Part shown: positions 8,181 through 16,192 of the stretch, piece by piece
Position numbering within the stretch: the stretch's first letter is position 1
How the letters are laid out: every line of letters begins with the position of its first letter
From: an uncultured Lachnospiraceae bacterium
Lineage (GTDB): Bacteria; Bacillota; Clostridia; Lachnospirales; Lachnospiraceae
Length of the DNA stretch: 64,000 nt
NCBI GenBank assembly: GCA_947089905.1
Contig: CAMUMG010000010.1
Location: 1-64,000, forward strand
Reading direction: 5' to 3'
Program-made: the position numbers and the translations under genes
The notes under the pieces: model-generated
The model's database searches: none
What the model saw: the letters and a program-made list of their open reading frames with translations, nothing else
Told to the model about the DNA's origin: nothing

Positions 8181-9317
8181 ATGATAAAGGAAATTAGGGG
8201 AGTTTATACTTCTGCAATTATTTTTACAGAAGATATTGAACAAAGTGCAGTTGCCCAAATTCAGCATCTTTGTGATAGCGAAGCTGCCAAGGGAAGTAAA
8301 ATTCGTATTATGCCAGATGTACATCCGGGAAAATTTGCAACGATAGGAACAACAATGACCATTTTGGATAAGGTTATTCCTAATATCACAGGAGCAGATA
8401 TTGGATGTGGTATGACCTGTGTAAAAATTAAAAAAAATCATTTAGAGGGTAAAAAGCTTGACACTGTAATCAGAGAGAAAGTTCCCTCTGGTATGGCAGT
8501 CCGTAAGAATATGCACCGATATTGTTTGGAGATGGAATTAAAGGATCTTTGTTGCTTTCGACATATTGATGAAGAAAAGGCATGGTTTAGTCTTGGAACT
8601 TTAGGTGGAGGCAATCATTTTATTGAAATAGATCAGGATGAAGAGGGAGATTTATATTTGGTGATTCATTCTGGAAGCAGACATTTGGGAGCAGAAGTTT
8701 GTAAATATTATCAAAATCTAGCTTATAAACAGGCAAAAAAGAAAGGAATTAATACAGCACAGCCAGTTTCTTATCTGGAAGGAGAAGCTTTAGAAGATTA
8801 TTTATCTGATCTTACACTTGTACAGGAATTTGCTTCACTAAATCGTGCCTGTATAGTAGATGAAATTATTAAGGGAATGGGTTTTAAAATAATAGATCAA
8901 TTTGAAACAATTCATAATTATATTGATTTTACAGAAGAATATTCTAAAGGAGTAAGAGGAATTTTACGAAAGGGTGCAGTGTCTGCAAAAGAAAACGAGC
9001 GTTTGATCATTCCGATTAATATGAAGGAGGGAATTTTACTCTGTACAGGAAAAGGAAACATAGAATGGAATTGTTCAGCTCCACATGGAGCAGGTCGCAG
9101 ATATAGCAGAGATGAAGTAAAAAAGAGATTTACCGTTTCCGCATTTCAAAAGCAAATGAAAGGAATTTACTGTAGTTGTATCAGTTCCAACACATTAGAT
9201 GAAGCCCCATTTGCCTATCGCACTAGAGAAGAGATTGAAAAAGAAATTAAAGATACTGTGACAGTAGACAAAGTTTTGCAGCCTATCTATAATTTTAAAG
9301 CACAGGGGAAAGGTTAA
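8181..9317 (+). CDS. rtcB: RtcB-family RNA ligase
   Basis: 378 residues. RtcB joins RNA 2',3'-cyclic phosphate or 3'-phosphate ends to 5'-OH ends with GTP and Mn2+. Seen motifs: MPDVHPG (H48), the metal-binding GADIGCGM (D73, C76), LGGGNHFIEI, HSGSRHLG, and PHGAGRRYSR, which holds the His that carries GMP. It is shorter than E. coli RtcB (408) but keeps every catalytic motif, so it should be active; it belongs to the shorter RtcB branch. No rtcA or archease gene is nearby. Ribosome site AAAGGAAC lies before ATG 8181. The MoxR gene starts 6 nt after the stop. Confidence 0.93.
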   Translation: MIKEIRGVYTSAIIFTEDIEQSAVAQIQHLCDSEAAKGSKIRIMPDVHPGKFATIGTTMTILDKVIPNITGADIGCGMTCVKIKKNHLEGKKLDTVIREKVPSGMAVRKNMHRYCLEMELKDLCCFRHIDEEKAWFSLGTLGGGNHFIEIDQDEEGDLYLVIHSGSRHLGAEVCKYYQNLAYKQAKKKGINTAQPVSYLEGEALEDYLSDLTLVQEFASLNRACIVDEIIKGMGFKIIDQFETIHNYIDFTEEYSKGVRGILRKGAVSAKENERLIIPINMKEGILLCTGKGNIEWNCSAPHGAGRRYSRDEVKKRFTVSAFQKQMKGIYCSCISSNTLDEAPFAYRTREEIEKEIKDTVTVDKVLQPIYNFKAQGKG

Positions 9318-9322
9318 AGATA

Positions 9323-10381
9323 ATGAATCTAGCTGTTACAGTTACTCCAGAAGAATTATCAGAAATTTTACTACATGTTGCACCAGTTCGTCCTGTATTT
9401 ATTTGGGGAGCACCGGGAATTGGGAAATCCTCTCTAGTGGAAAGCTTTGCAGATTCGGTTGGATTAGAGTGTGTTTCCCTTTTAGGAAGTCAACTTGCTC
9501 CAGAGGATATTATTGGGATACCACAGATTGTCGGAGAAGTTAGTACATTTCTACCACCTAAAATGATTGCAAGAAAAGAACCATATTGTCTATTTTTAGA
9601 CGAACTAAATGCTTGTAGTCAAGAGGTACAAAAAGCATTTTATTCATTAATTCATGAACGCAGAATTGGAGAATATCATCTTCCAAAGGGAAGTATTGTT
9701 ATTGGTGCGGGAAATCGGACACAGGATGGGGCGATTGTAAAGACGATGTCTACTGCATTAATTAATAGAATGTTTCATGTGCAATTAAAAACTTCAGTGT
9801 CACAGTGGTTAAAATGGGCATATGAAAATGAGTTACATCCCTATATTACAGATTATATCACTCAAAGACCAGATCATCTATTTTCGGAGCCACCAAAAAC
9901 AGAAGAACCGTATTCTACACCTCGGTCTTGGCATATGTTAAGTGACGCTATAAAAGAGTATGGAAATAATCTAGATCAGGATATATTAAAGGTATTAGCA
10001 TATGCAAGCTTAAAGCCATCACATGCTGCTATGTTTTTAGCATTTATAAAACAAATTAAAAATCGTTATTTACTCAGTGATATTATAAAAGGAGAGGCTG
10101 TTTGGCCAGCAAAACCAGAAGAAAGAGATGTACTTTATTTTTTAGCACAATCATTTCGAGAGAAACTACTCAAAGAACTTCCACAGGAGAAAAAGAATCT
10201 CGGAAAGGATCAACATTATTTAACACATCGTGCAAAAGCAATGATTCGAGATCTGTCCTCCATTAATTTTGAAATTGCACAGATGGTAGTGTCTGCACAG
10301 GATAATAAAGTGCTTCCAGATTGGTTTATGTTAGAAATTATAAGGGATCTTCCTCGTTTAGCAATTCAAACAAAGAATTAA
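9323..10381 (+). CDS. MoxR-type AAA+ ATPase
   Basis: 352 residues. AAA+ ATPase with Walker A GAPGIGKSS (29-37), Walker B CLFLDELNA, and sensor-1 region VIGAGNRTQDG. The C-terminal lid is helical. MoxR ATPases act as chaperones that remodel or insert metal in partner proteins, working with a VWA-domain protein encoded next door, as here. Distances to rtcB (6 nt) and to the VWA gene (15 nt) show a single operon. The linkage to RtcB suggests the pair serves RNA repair or activation of the ligase, but that is inference. Confidence 0.9.
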   Translation: MNLAVTVTPEELSEILLHVAPVRPVFIWGAPGIGKSSLVESFADSVGLECVSLLGSQLAPEDIIGIPQIVGEVSTFLPPKMIARKEPYCLFLDELNACSQEVQKAFYSLIHERRIGEYHLPKGSIVIGAGNRTQDGAIVKTMSTALINRMFHVQLKTSVSQWLKWAYENELHPYITDYITQRPDHLFSEPPKTEEPYSTPRSWHMLSDAIKEYGNNLDQDILKVLAYASLKPSHAAMFLAFIKQIKNRYLLSDIIKGEAVWPAKPEERDVLYFLAQSFREKLLKELPQEKKNLGKDQHYLTHRAKAMIRDLSSINFEIAQMVVSAQDNKVLPDWFMLEIIRDLPRLAIQTKN

Positions 10382-10395
10382 AAAGGAAAATAACT

Positions 10396-12207
10396 ATGGC
10401 AGGAAAAACAGAAAAAATAAGTATCACAGAACAGAATCTATTAGCAGGACTGAAACTTATAAAAAATCATCCCCTATTCTCAAGACTTTCTGGAAGATTA
10501 ACTATATCGGGAAAAGATTTTGTTGGAAAGGATAATTATTCTATTGTTTATCCGTCAGAAATTTTGTTTAATCGAAATATTTTACTACAGTCTGAAAATT
10601 GGGCGTATGTAGCAGCACATAGTCTGCTTCATATTTCCTTTGGACATTTTGATGCACAAAAGATGCCAAATAGAGGAAAACAACTAGATATTTACCTTTG
10701 GAATAAAGCATGTGATCTCTATATTGCAAAATTTTTGGAAGATATTGGCTTTGGAACATCTATTTGGCCTAGCGTAACAGATTGGTTTCGTGATAGTATG
10801 ACAGATGAAATAGTTATTTATGAGTATCTTATAGGGCACAGAGGAGAAAAAAGTAATATAGAATTATTATATACTGGTTTTGGGACAGCACCTGGACAAT
10901 TTGACATGGAAGGATTAGAGCATCCTTTATCTTGGTATAATCATAGAAATCCACACATGGCACAATTTGCATATGCTCTAGCTGCCTCTGTAACACATGC
11001 TATTGGTATTGCTGGAGGACATGCGTTATATAAAGAAGAAAATCAGGGGAAAGCGGTACAGGCTGCAAGCTGGTTTATTAGTCAGTATCCATTATTGGGC
11101 GCATTGGCAGCAGGATTTACGATTATAGAAGATGAAACAGAATGTAGAAGATTAGAAATTCGTACTGCAGCAGTCGATGTGATAGAGGCAAAAATTTATG
11201 TAAATCCTTGTTTTGTGCTGACAAAAGAGGAACTGAGATTTGTTTTAGCACATGAATATCTTCACGCTGGATTGATGCACAAAAAACGCTGTCAGGGAAG
11301 AGACTTTTATCTTTGGAATGTTGCATGTGACTATGTGATTAATGGATGGCTCTATGAAATGCAGATTGGAAGTATGCCACAAGATGCTTTGTATGATGAA
11401 GAATTAAAAGGAAAAAGTGCAGAGGAAATTTATGATCAAATACTTCGTGACTTAAAAAAATATAGACGTCTTTATACATTCCGCGGTTATGGAGCAGGAG
11501 ATATTTTAAGTACAGATTATGATAATAGGAAATTAGGTGTGGATTTAGATGAATTTTATAAAAATGCCTTATCTCAAGGATTAGAACTGGAACAATCTTC
11601 AGGACGAGGATTAATTCCAGAAGGGTTAGTGGAAGAAATTCGTGCACTAGCTATGCCGCCAATTCCTTGGGATGTAAAGTTGGCAAGATGGTTTGATGCC
11701 TATTTTCCTCCTACTATGCGCACAAGAACATATGCAAAGCCAAGTCGTAGGCAAAGTTCCTCTCCAGATATTCCACGACCGGGTTATTTAATTCGAGAGG
11801 AATTATTAGAAAAAAGAACGTTTGGGGTTATTTTAGATACTTCTGGTTCAATGGATACAAAACTTTTAGGAAAGGCATTAGGGGCAGTTGCAAGTTATGC
11901 TCAGGCGAGAGAAGTTCCTTTTGTACGTGTGATTTTCTGCGATGCAGCGGCTTACGATGCAGGTTATCTTGCACCAGAAGAGATTGCAGGAAGAGTGAAT
12001 GTAAGGGGAAGAGGAGGAACTATTTTGCAGGCTGGAGTGGAAAAATTACTTCATACAAATGATTTTCCCAAAACAGCTCCTATTCTTTTTATTACAGATG
12101 CACAATGTGAATCAGATCTTATTGTACCAAGAACACATGCTTTTTTAATTCCAAAGGGAACAGCTCTTCCGTTTCAGGCAAAAGGAGAAGTGTTTCAAAT
12201 GGAATAA
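10396..12207 (+). CDS. Metallopeptidase-like / VWA domain protein (DUF2201 type)
   Basis: 603 residues, the VWA partner of the preceding MoxR. The N-terminal two thirds is a predicted zinc metallopeptidase: HEYLH (286-290) followed by GLMH and, after 12 residues, YLWNVACDYVI. A second, degenerate copy occurs at 75-112: HSLLH, SFGH, then YLWNKACDLYI, with Ser in place of the catalytic Glu. The C-terminal third is a VWA-like domain with MIDAS DTSGS (481-485). The start at 10396 is chosen because AAAAGGAAAA precedes it and it follows the MoxR stop; the longer frame overlaps moxR by 61 nt. Likely function: substrate or adaptor protein remodelled by MoxR. Confidence 0.88.
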   Translation: MAGKTEKISITEQNLLAGLKLIKNHPLFSRLSGRLTISGKDFVGKDNYSIVYPSEILFNRNILLQSENWAYVAAHSLLHISFGHFDAQKMPNRGKQLDIYLWNKACDLYIAKFLEDIGFGTSIWPSVTDWFRDSMTDEIVIYEYLIGHRGEKSNIELLYTGFGTAPGQFDMEGLEHPLSWYNHRNPHMAQFAYALAASVTHAIGIAGGHALYKEENQGKAVQAASWFISQYPLLGALAAGFTIIEDETECRRLEIRTAAVDVIEAKIYVNPCFVLTKEELRFVLAHEYLHAGLMHKKRCQGRDFYLWNVACDYVINGWLYEMQIGSMPQDALYDEELKGKSAEEIYDQILRDLKKYRRLYTFRGYGAGDILSTDYDNRKLGVDLDEFYKNALSQGLELEQSSGRGLIPEGLVEEIRALAMPPIPWDVKLARWFDAYFPPTMRTRTYAKPSRRQSSSPDIPRPGYLIREELLEKRTFGVILDTSGSMDTKLLGKALGAVASYAQAREVPFVRVIFCDAAAYDAGYLAPEEIAGRVNVRGRGGTILQAGVEKLLHTNDFPKTAPILFITDAQCESDLIVPRTHAFLIPKGTALPFQAKGEVFQME

Positions 12208-12359
12208 GCTTTGTTAAAATATAAACTTTAAGTAAAAGTTTTCAAAAAGGGACTATACTTTTTTGGTTAAAAGGTGTATAATCAATTTGTAAAACTAGAA
12301 TGATTTATGGATTATGACGAAAACCATTCAATTTTTATATTCGAGAGGAGCGGTTAAAA

Positions 12360-13097
12360 ATGGACTTAATTTCACAGGGCAAAAATGCAAGCGTTTTTAA
12401 AAAAGGTGAGAATGCTGTCAAACTATTTAAAGAAGGAACTCCAAAAACAGATGTACTCAATGAGGCACTCAATACAACCAGAGTAGAAGAAACTGGATTT
12501 CCAATACCAAGTATTAATGAAGTATCTATCATTGAAGATAAGTGGGCAATTACAATGAATTATATCGAGGGCAAAACACTTGCTCAGATTATGAAGGAAG
12601 ATCCAGATAATCAGGAGAAGTATATCAGTCAAATGGTTGATCTTCAATTAGAAATGCACTCCAAAAGAGCCCCTCTACTCAATAAACTGAAAGATAAGTT
12701 AATCCGTCAGATTCAGAGTTTAGATAATTTGGATGATATTAAAAAATATGACCTTTTGACTAGATTAGATGGAATGCCAAAACATGTGAAAGTTTGTCAT
12801 GGTGATTTCTGTCCACAAAATATTATTGTGACTGAAGATAAGATGTATGTTCTTGACTGGGTTCATGCAACACAGGGAAATGCTTCCGCAGATGCTGCAA
12901 GAAGTTATCTTTTATTTGCTTTAGAGGATCAGAAGACAGCAGATTTGTATTTAGATATTTTCTGCAAAAAGAGCGGTACAGCAAAGCGTTATGTTCAGAC
13001 ATGGCTTCCAATTGTAGCTGCAGCACAATTAACAAAAAAGAAGCCAGAGGAAACAGAACTTTTAATGAAGTGGCTTGATGTTGTAGAATATCAATAG
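12360..13097 (+). CDS. Aminoglycoside phosphotransferase-like small-molecule kinase
   Basis: 245 residues of the APH/choline-kinase fold. The catalytic loop is HGDFCPQN (147-154, D149 catalytic, N154 metal) and the metal Asp is LDW (D166). An N-terminal lobe with ASVFKKGENAVKLF supplies the ATP lysine. Although related to antibiotic kinases, this short Clostridia branch is widespread in genomes and need not confer resistance. Ribosome site GAGAGGAG lies upstream; the gene stands alone and is closed by a terminator at 13134. Confidence 0.82.
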   Translation: MDLISQGKNASVFKKGENAVKLFKEGTPKTDVLNEALNTTRVEETGFPIPSINEVSIIEDKWAITMNYIEGKTLAQIMKEDPDNQEKYISQMVDLQLEMHSKRAPLLNKLKDKLIRQIQSLDNLDDIKKYDLLTRLDGMPKHVKVCHGDFCPQNIIVTEDKMYVLDWVHATQGNASADAARSYLLFALEDQKTADLYLDIFCKKSGTAKRYVQTWLPIVAAAQLTKKKPEETELLMKWLDVVEYQ

Positions 13098-13133
13098 AAT
13101 TGAAATTTTTACTAAAATGATTATGTAGAGATA

Positions 13134-13165
13134 GCACATCGAAGAGGTGTGCTTTTCTATTTTTA
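13134..13165 (+). terminator. Terminator after the kinase gene
   Basis: GCACATC (13134-13140) pairs with GGTGTGC (13146-13152) across a 5-nt loop, followed by TTTTCTATTTTT. Confidence 0.88.
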
Positions 13166-13341
13166 GTAACAATATTGTTATTGAAGTTTAATTAATTTTA
13201 TTTTTTCCTCTCCTTTATTTTTTTATAAATATGTGTTAAAATTGTAGTGGCTGCATAGGATCTTTGTACTCGGATATAGATTATTTAAGAGATCGCGGAC
13301 AAGAATGGAAAACTGAAAACTGAATAAGGAGATGATATTTT

Positions 13342-15042
13342 ATGAAAGTGAAAGATCAGGTAAAAAGAAGATTTGATAATGTTCCAATTAAAAGAAGACT
13401 GAAAACTTCATTTTTTGGAATTGCCAGTGCAATTCTTATTGTAACTTGTATCGCTTTAGTCATGTTAGCGGATCAAAGAAAACGAGTAGAAACATTAAAT
13501 GAAGAAACAATTCCTATGATCGAAAGTTCTTGGGTAGCTAGAGTAGCAGTGGATAATATAATGAACAATGTTATTCAGCTCAGTATGACAAGTGATCAAA
13601 CTTTGATTCAAAAATATGAAAAGGAGTTGTCAGAGGCAAAATCTGCTTTATACGAAACACTTGAATATCTCGGAGGAAAAATTGATTCAAAGTATAATAA
13701 AAGCGAATTAGATGGAATGACAACTCTGGTTCAGAATGTTTTTGGTCTCGAAAAGCAGATTATAGAACTGGGAAGAGAGGGAAAACAAGAAGAGGCTATT
13801 CAATTATTGGAGAAGAGTTACATACCAACTATGCAGTCTACTATTGATTGTATGGATGATCTCTGTCAGAAAATAGGTGAGGATAAAAACGAGTATATTA
13901 AAGGAAGTTATAACAGAGCAACTGTATTAATGTTAATGTTGATCGCTATCAGTGTTATTATTATGATTGAGGCAGCAAGACTTTCAAGGCGTACAATTCA
14001 TGGAATTACAGATCCAATTTTAGAAGTAGAAAAGGCAATGGAAGCACTATCAAAAGGAGATCTTAACTATGAACTTACATATTGCTCCAATAATGAAATT
14101 GGAAGTCTTGCAGATAAGATTCGTATAACGGAAAAAGAGTTGGCATGTTATGTAAATAATATTGATCATGTAACAAGTCAAATGGCAGAAAAGGATTTTA
14201 CTACAACAGTAGATATTGATTATCGTGGAGATTTTTCAAATATCAAAACCTCTTTCCTTGGAATTTTGAAATTTTTAAATGAAATTACTGCTTCTATTAA
14301 ATTGACCGCAGAGGGAGTTGAAGAGGGTGCAAAACAGATCAGTCAGGTTTCTCAAGGACTTGCAGATGGTGCAACCGATCAGTCAGGTACAGTAGAGGAA
14401 CTTCAAGCTTCCCTTGCTGATGTTTCTAAGCAAGTAGAAGTGAACGCAGAAGATGTGAAAGAAGTTAGTGAAATGGCATACAACGCACAAAAGATTATTA
14501 ATCAGGGAAATGTCCATATGAAAGAACTGGTTACAGCAATGAATGAAATTTCACAATCCTCCGAACAGATACAAAATATTATCAGTGTAATTGAGGGAAT
14601 TTCAGGACAGACCAACATGCTTGCATTAAATGCTTCTATTGAGGCAGCGAGAGCAGGAGATCAAGGACGTGGTTTTGCAGTTGTAGCAGGAGAGATTGGT
14701 AGTCTTGCAACGAACACAAAAGATGCCACAAAAACAACAAGTGATTTAATTCACCAGAGTTTAGAGGCTGTACGAAAGGGTGTAACACTTGTAAATGAAA
14801 CTGCGGAAATTTTGAATTCTATTGTACAGGCAGCTTCTAAAATTGCTATGCTGGCAGATAATGTTTCAGGAGCATCTACAAAACAGGCATCAACGATTGA
14901 AGAGATTTATAAAGCAGTAGAACAGATTTCTTCTGTCGTTCAAGATAATGCTTCTATTGCACAAGAAGCAGCATCTTCAAGTGCAGAATTGACGACACAC
15001 GCTACTGTATTGAGCGGTCTATTACAGGATTTTAAATTATAA
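13342..15042 (+). CDS. Methyl-accepting chemotaxis protein
   Basis: 566 residues. TM1 at about 22-43, an extracellular four-helix-bundle sensor (about 45-190), TM2 at about 194-211, a HAMP domain (about 215-270), then the cytoplasmic signalling coiled coil. The invariant hairpin tip is seen as [18 protein letters not shown] followed by [11 protein letters not shown]. It passes ligand signals to CheA/CheW and so implies a motile species. No C-terminal receptor tether is seen. Ribosome site AAGGAGATG precedes ATG 13342. It is a single-gene unit, ended by the bidirectional terminator at 15079. No chemotaxis genes lie nearby. Confidence 0.95.
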   Translation: MKVKDQVKRRFDNVPIKRRLKTSFFGIASAILIVTCIALVMLADQRKRVETLNEETIPMIESSWVARVAVDNIMNNVIQLSMTSDQTLIQKYEKELSEAKSALYETLEYLGGKIDSKYNKSELDGMTTLVQNVFGLEKQIIELGREGKQEEAIQLLEKSYIPTMQSTIDCMDDLCQKIGEDKNEYIKGSYNRATVLMLMLIAISVIIMIEAARLSRRTIHGITDPILEVEKAMEALSKGDLNYELTYCSNNEIGSLADKIRITEKELACYVNNIDHVTSQMAEKDFTTTVDIDYRGDFSNIKTSFLGILKFLNEITASIKLTAEGVEEGAKQISQVSQGLADGATDQSGTVEELQASLADVSKQVEVNAEDVKEVSEMAYNAQKIINQGNVHMKELVTAMNEISQSSEQIQNIISVIEGISGQTNMLALNASIEAARAGDQGRGFAVVAGEIGSLATNTKDATKTTSDLIHQSLEAVRKGVTLVNETAEILNSIVQAASKIAMLADNVSGASTKQASTIEEIYKAVEQISSVVQDNASIAQEAASSSAELTTHATVLSGLLQDFKL

Positions 15043-15078
15043 TTTAAAATCATTACTACTGAAAAATTAACTAAGATG

Positions 15079-15125
15079 AAAAACCGATAATCTAAACTCT
15101 ATAGTAGCGATCATCGGTTTTTCTA
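15079..15125. terminator. Bidirectional terminator between convergent genes
   Basis: AAAAACCGAT (15079-15088) pairs with ATCGGTTTTT (15113-15122). It gives T runs on both strands, serving the chemoreceptor (+) and the AraC-type regulator (-). Confidence 0.85.
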
Positions 15126-15136
15126 TTATACAGAAA

Positions 15137-16027
15137 TTATAATCGTTTTACTGGTATCCAAATGCCACTTTCGTAATCATTACTTTTGGTATCTCCCTTA
15201 CTATACCATTCAATATAACTATGGAAAGCTATCTCAAATTCCTGATTTCCAGGAAGCCACTCTCTAAAAATCCGGGTATTGACTGTTTGCAGGGCTTTTG
15301 GCATAGAACCGATACATTTGAATTTTACCCAATCGCTGGCAGGGATTTCAAAAACTGACATACCTTCTGGTATCTTGCCTCCTTGATATGCACCTGCAAT
15401 ATAATAGCGAAATTGATTTTCATTTGCTTCGTCTTCAACACAGATTCCAAATTCCCCCACCATACATTCTGCAACTGTCTGTCTGATTTCTTTATCCACC
15501 TGATTAGATATAAAGTCACATTTACAGTACTGTTCACAAAATTCATTCCAAAATTTAGGAATTTCCTGATAAGAGGTATCATAAGAAAATACCCTTTCAA
15601 AACCAATCATCTTTACTGCTTCCCTTTTTTCTACTGTAAAATCCATTCTGTTTCCTCCTTTTATTGAAATTTCTATTATTAAAGGCTGAAAGACCTTTAA
15701 TTGATGGGGTTGTGTCCGAAGCTGCATAGGAGATAGACCATGAAAACGCGAGAATGCTCTAGTAAAACTCTCTGGCGTATCATATCCATATTTGTAAGCC
15801 AGGTCAATAATTTTTTCTTTTGCGTTTATTACATCAAGCCCTGCTAGGTACAATCTGCGATTTCGCAAATATTCTCCGATAGAATATTCTGTCACAATTT
15901 TAAAACCTTTTTGAAAATAAAAGGGAGATATGTGTACTGCATCTGCCACTTCATTTACATCAATATCCATAAGAAGATGTTCTTCCATGTAATCAATTGC
16001 CTTTTTTAAACTTACCAGCCAATCCAT
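15137..16027 (-). CDS. AraC-family regulator with GyrI-like effector domain
   Basis: 296 residues. Residues 5-105 hold the two AraC helix-turn-helix units (VNEVADAVHISPFYFQKGF and the AYKYGYDTPESFTRAFSRFHG unit). The rest, from about 128, is a GyrI/Rob-like small-molecule-binding domain. This HTH-first order is that of the BmrR/Rob-like class that senses drugs or other hydrophobic compounds and activates efflux or detoxification genes. The target is not evident here: it stands alone between the chemoreceptor and adhE, both sealed off by terminators. Confidence 0.9.
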   Translation of the reverse strand: MDWLVSLKKAIDYMEEHLLMDIDVNEVADAVHISPFYFQKGFKIVTEYSIGEYLRNRRLYLAGLDVINAKEKIIDLAYKYGYDTPESFTRAFSRFHGLSPMQLRTQPHQLKVFQPLIIEISIKGGNRMDFTVEKREAVKMIGFERVFSYDTSYQEIPKFWNEFCEQYCKCDFISNQVDKEIRQTVAECMVGEFGICVEDEANENQFRYYIAGAYQGGKIPEGMSVFEIPASDWVKFKCIGSMPKALQTVNTRIFREWLPGNQEFEIAFHSYIEWYSKGDTKSNDYESGIWIPVKRL

Positions 16028-16138
16028 TTTTTCCTCCCTATTATATTTGGTTTCCTTTCTTGCAATAAAAGTATATCTTATTCAAGAGTAAAAATCCTGC
16101 CCTTTTTTGCTTTTTATTGTCTGTCAACTAGAAAAATA

Positions 16139-16172
16139 AAAAACAGCTTCCAATTAATTGGAAGCTGTTTTT
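16139..16172. terminator. Perfect-palindrome terminator downstream of adhE
   Basis: AAACAGCTTCCAATT and its exact complement form a stem without mismatches. A run on the left and T run on the right allow termination on both strands. It ends adhE (-) before the regulator gene. Confidence 0.88.
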
Positions 16173-16192
16173 TTATTTCTATAGTATAGGAA

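Noticed and set aside
10321-10396. Longer N-terminus of the VWA protein
   Set aside because: It overlaps the end of the MoxR gene in another frame and has no ribosome site.
12360-13097. Aminoglycoside resistance gene
   Set aside because: Kinase fold is present, but there is no acquired-resistance context; a housekeeping kinase is as likely.
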